Assembly: GCA_018713375.1 (NCBI GenBank)
Contig: DVOV01000213.1
Coordinates: 1-6,408, forward strand
Origin: Candidatus Scatomorpha stercorigallinarum
GTDB lineage: Bacteria > Bacillota_A > Clostridia > Oscillospirales > Oscillospiraceae
DNA length: 6,408 bases
Reading direction: 5' to 3'
Notes under the pieces: generated by a model
Told to the model about the DNA's origin: nothing
Seen by the model: the letters and a program-made list of their open reading frames with translations, nothing else
The model's database searches: none
Shown: positions 6,385-6,408 of the stretch, one piece after another
How the letters are laid out: each line of letters begins with the position of its first letter
How positions within the stretch are numbered: position 1 is the stretch's first letter
Program-made: the position numbers and the translations under genes

Positions 6385-6408
6385 TTCTGAGAGGTTTCTT
6401 TTTGTCTT
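6385..6408 (+). repeat. Right copy of the 24-base repeat, cut by the window edge
   Basis: These 24 bases, beginning TTCTGAGAGG, are the exact reverse complement of 14-37. The last bases (TCTT) equal the start of the palindrome's loop seen in the left copy. The sequence beyond the window is therefore predicted to go on with GT and then CAAAAAGAAAC. The two copies are in opposite orientation and both point outward from the gene block. Confidence 0.8.

Noticed and set aside
1..6408. Terminal inverted repeats of a transposon or mobile element
   Set aside because: The 24-base inverted repeat flanks four ordinary genes with no transposase or integrase. Each copy is itself part of a palindrome with a hairpin, which fits a dispersed intergenic repeat better.
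6361..6408. Intrinsic terminator of an upstream plus-strand gene
   Set aside because: The hairpin is followed by GGCCCAATTCTGAGAGG before any T-rich stretch, so the U-tract is too far from the stem. No plus-strand gene precedes it.

Overview
This is a GC-rich window. All four genes lie on the minus strand and are packed head to tail with overlapping ends. The gene content is a YtrA-type GntR regulator with its own ABC exporter, plus a Firmicutes-style MnmG and MnmA. Together with the high GC and strong GGAGG ribosome-binding sites, this suggests a high-GC member of the Clostridia, such as a gut Oscillospirales or Christensenellales lineage. The taxonomic placement is inference.

Reading in the direction of transcription (right to left): (1) 6303-6408 is a non-coding leader. 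It holds half of a palindromic repeat, a GC-rich hairpin and a sigma-70-type promoter almost touching the mnmG start. (2) mnmG (6302-4425) and mnmA (4428-3415) overlap by 4 bases (ATGA). Their products make the two modifications of the wobble uridine U34 in tRNAs for Lys, Glu and Gln: MnmG (with MnmE) modifies C5 and MnmA adds the 2-thio group. (3) 3333-3414 is an AT-rich gap with a near-consensus promoter, whose -35 box contains the mnmA stop codon. Just downstream lies an inverted repeat with a 13-base spacer, a good candidate operator for the regulator that follows. (4) A three-gene operon encodes a YtrA-type GntR regulator (3332-2955), an ABC ATPase (2958-2065) and a large permease with nine predicted membrane helices and a C-terminal domain of about 275 residues outside the membrane (2090-117). 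The regulator probably represses its own operon; the exported or sensed substrate cannot be told from sequence. (5) 1-116 is a non-coding tail with three hairpins and a second, inverted copy of the repeat found at the right end.

The genes themselves belong to known families. The most unusual feature is the composite repeat at the two window edges. Each copy has a GCAGGG/CCCTGC hairpin whose core differs between copies but still pairs, then a 7-base linker, then an identical 24-base segment running into a larger palindrome cut by the window edge. I found no RNA genes, CRISPR array, transposase or prophage genes.
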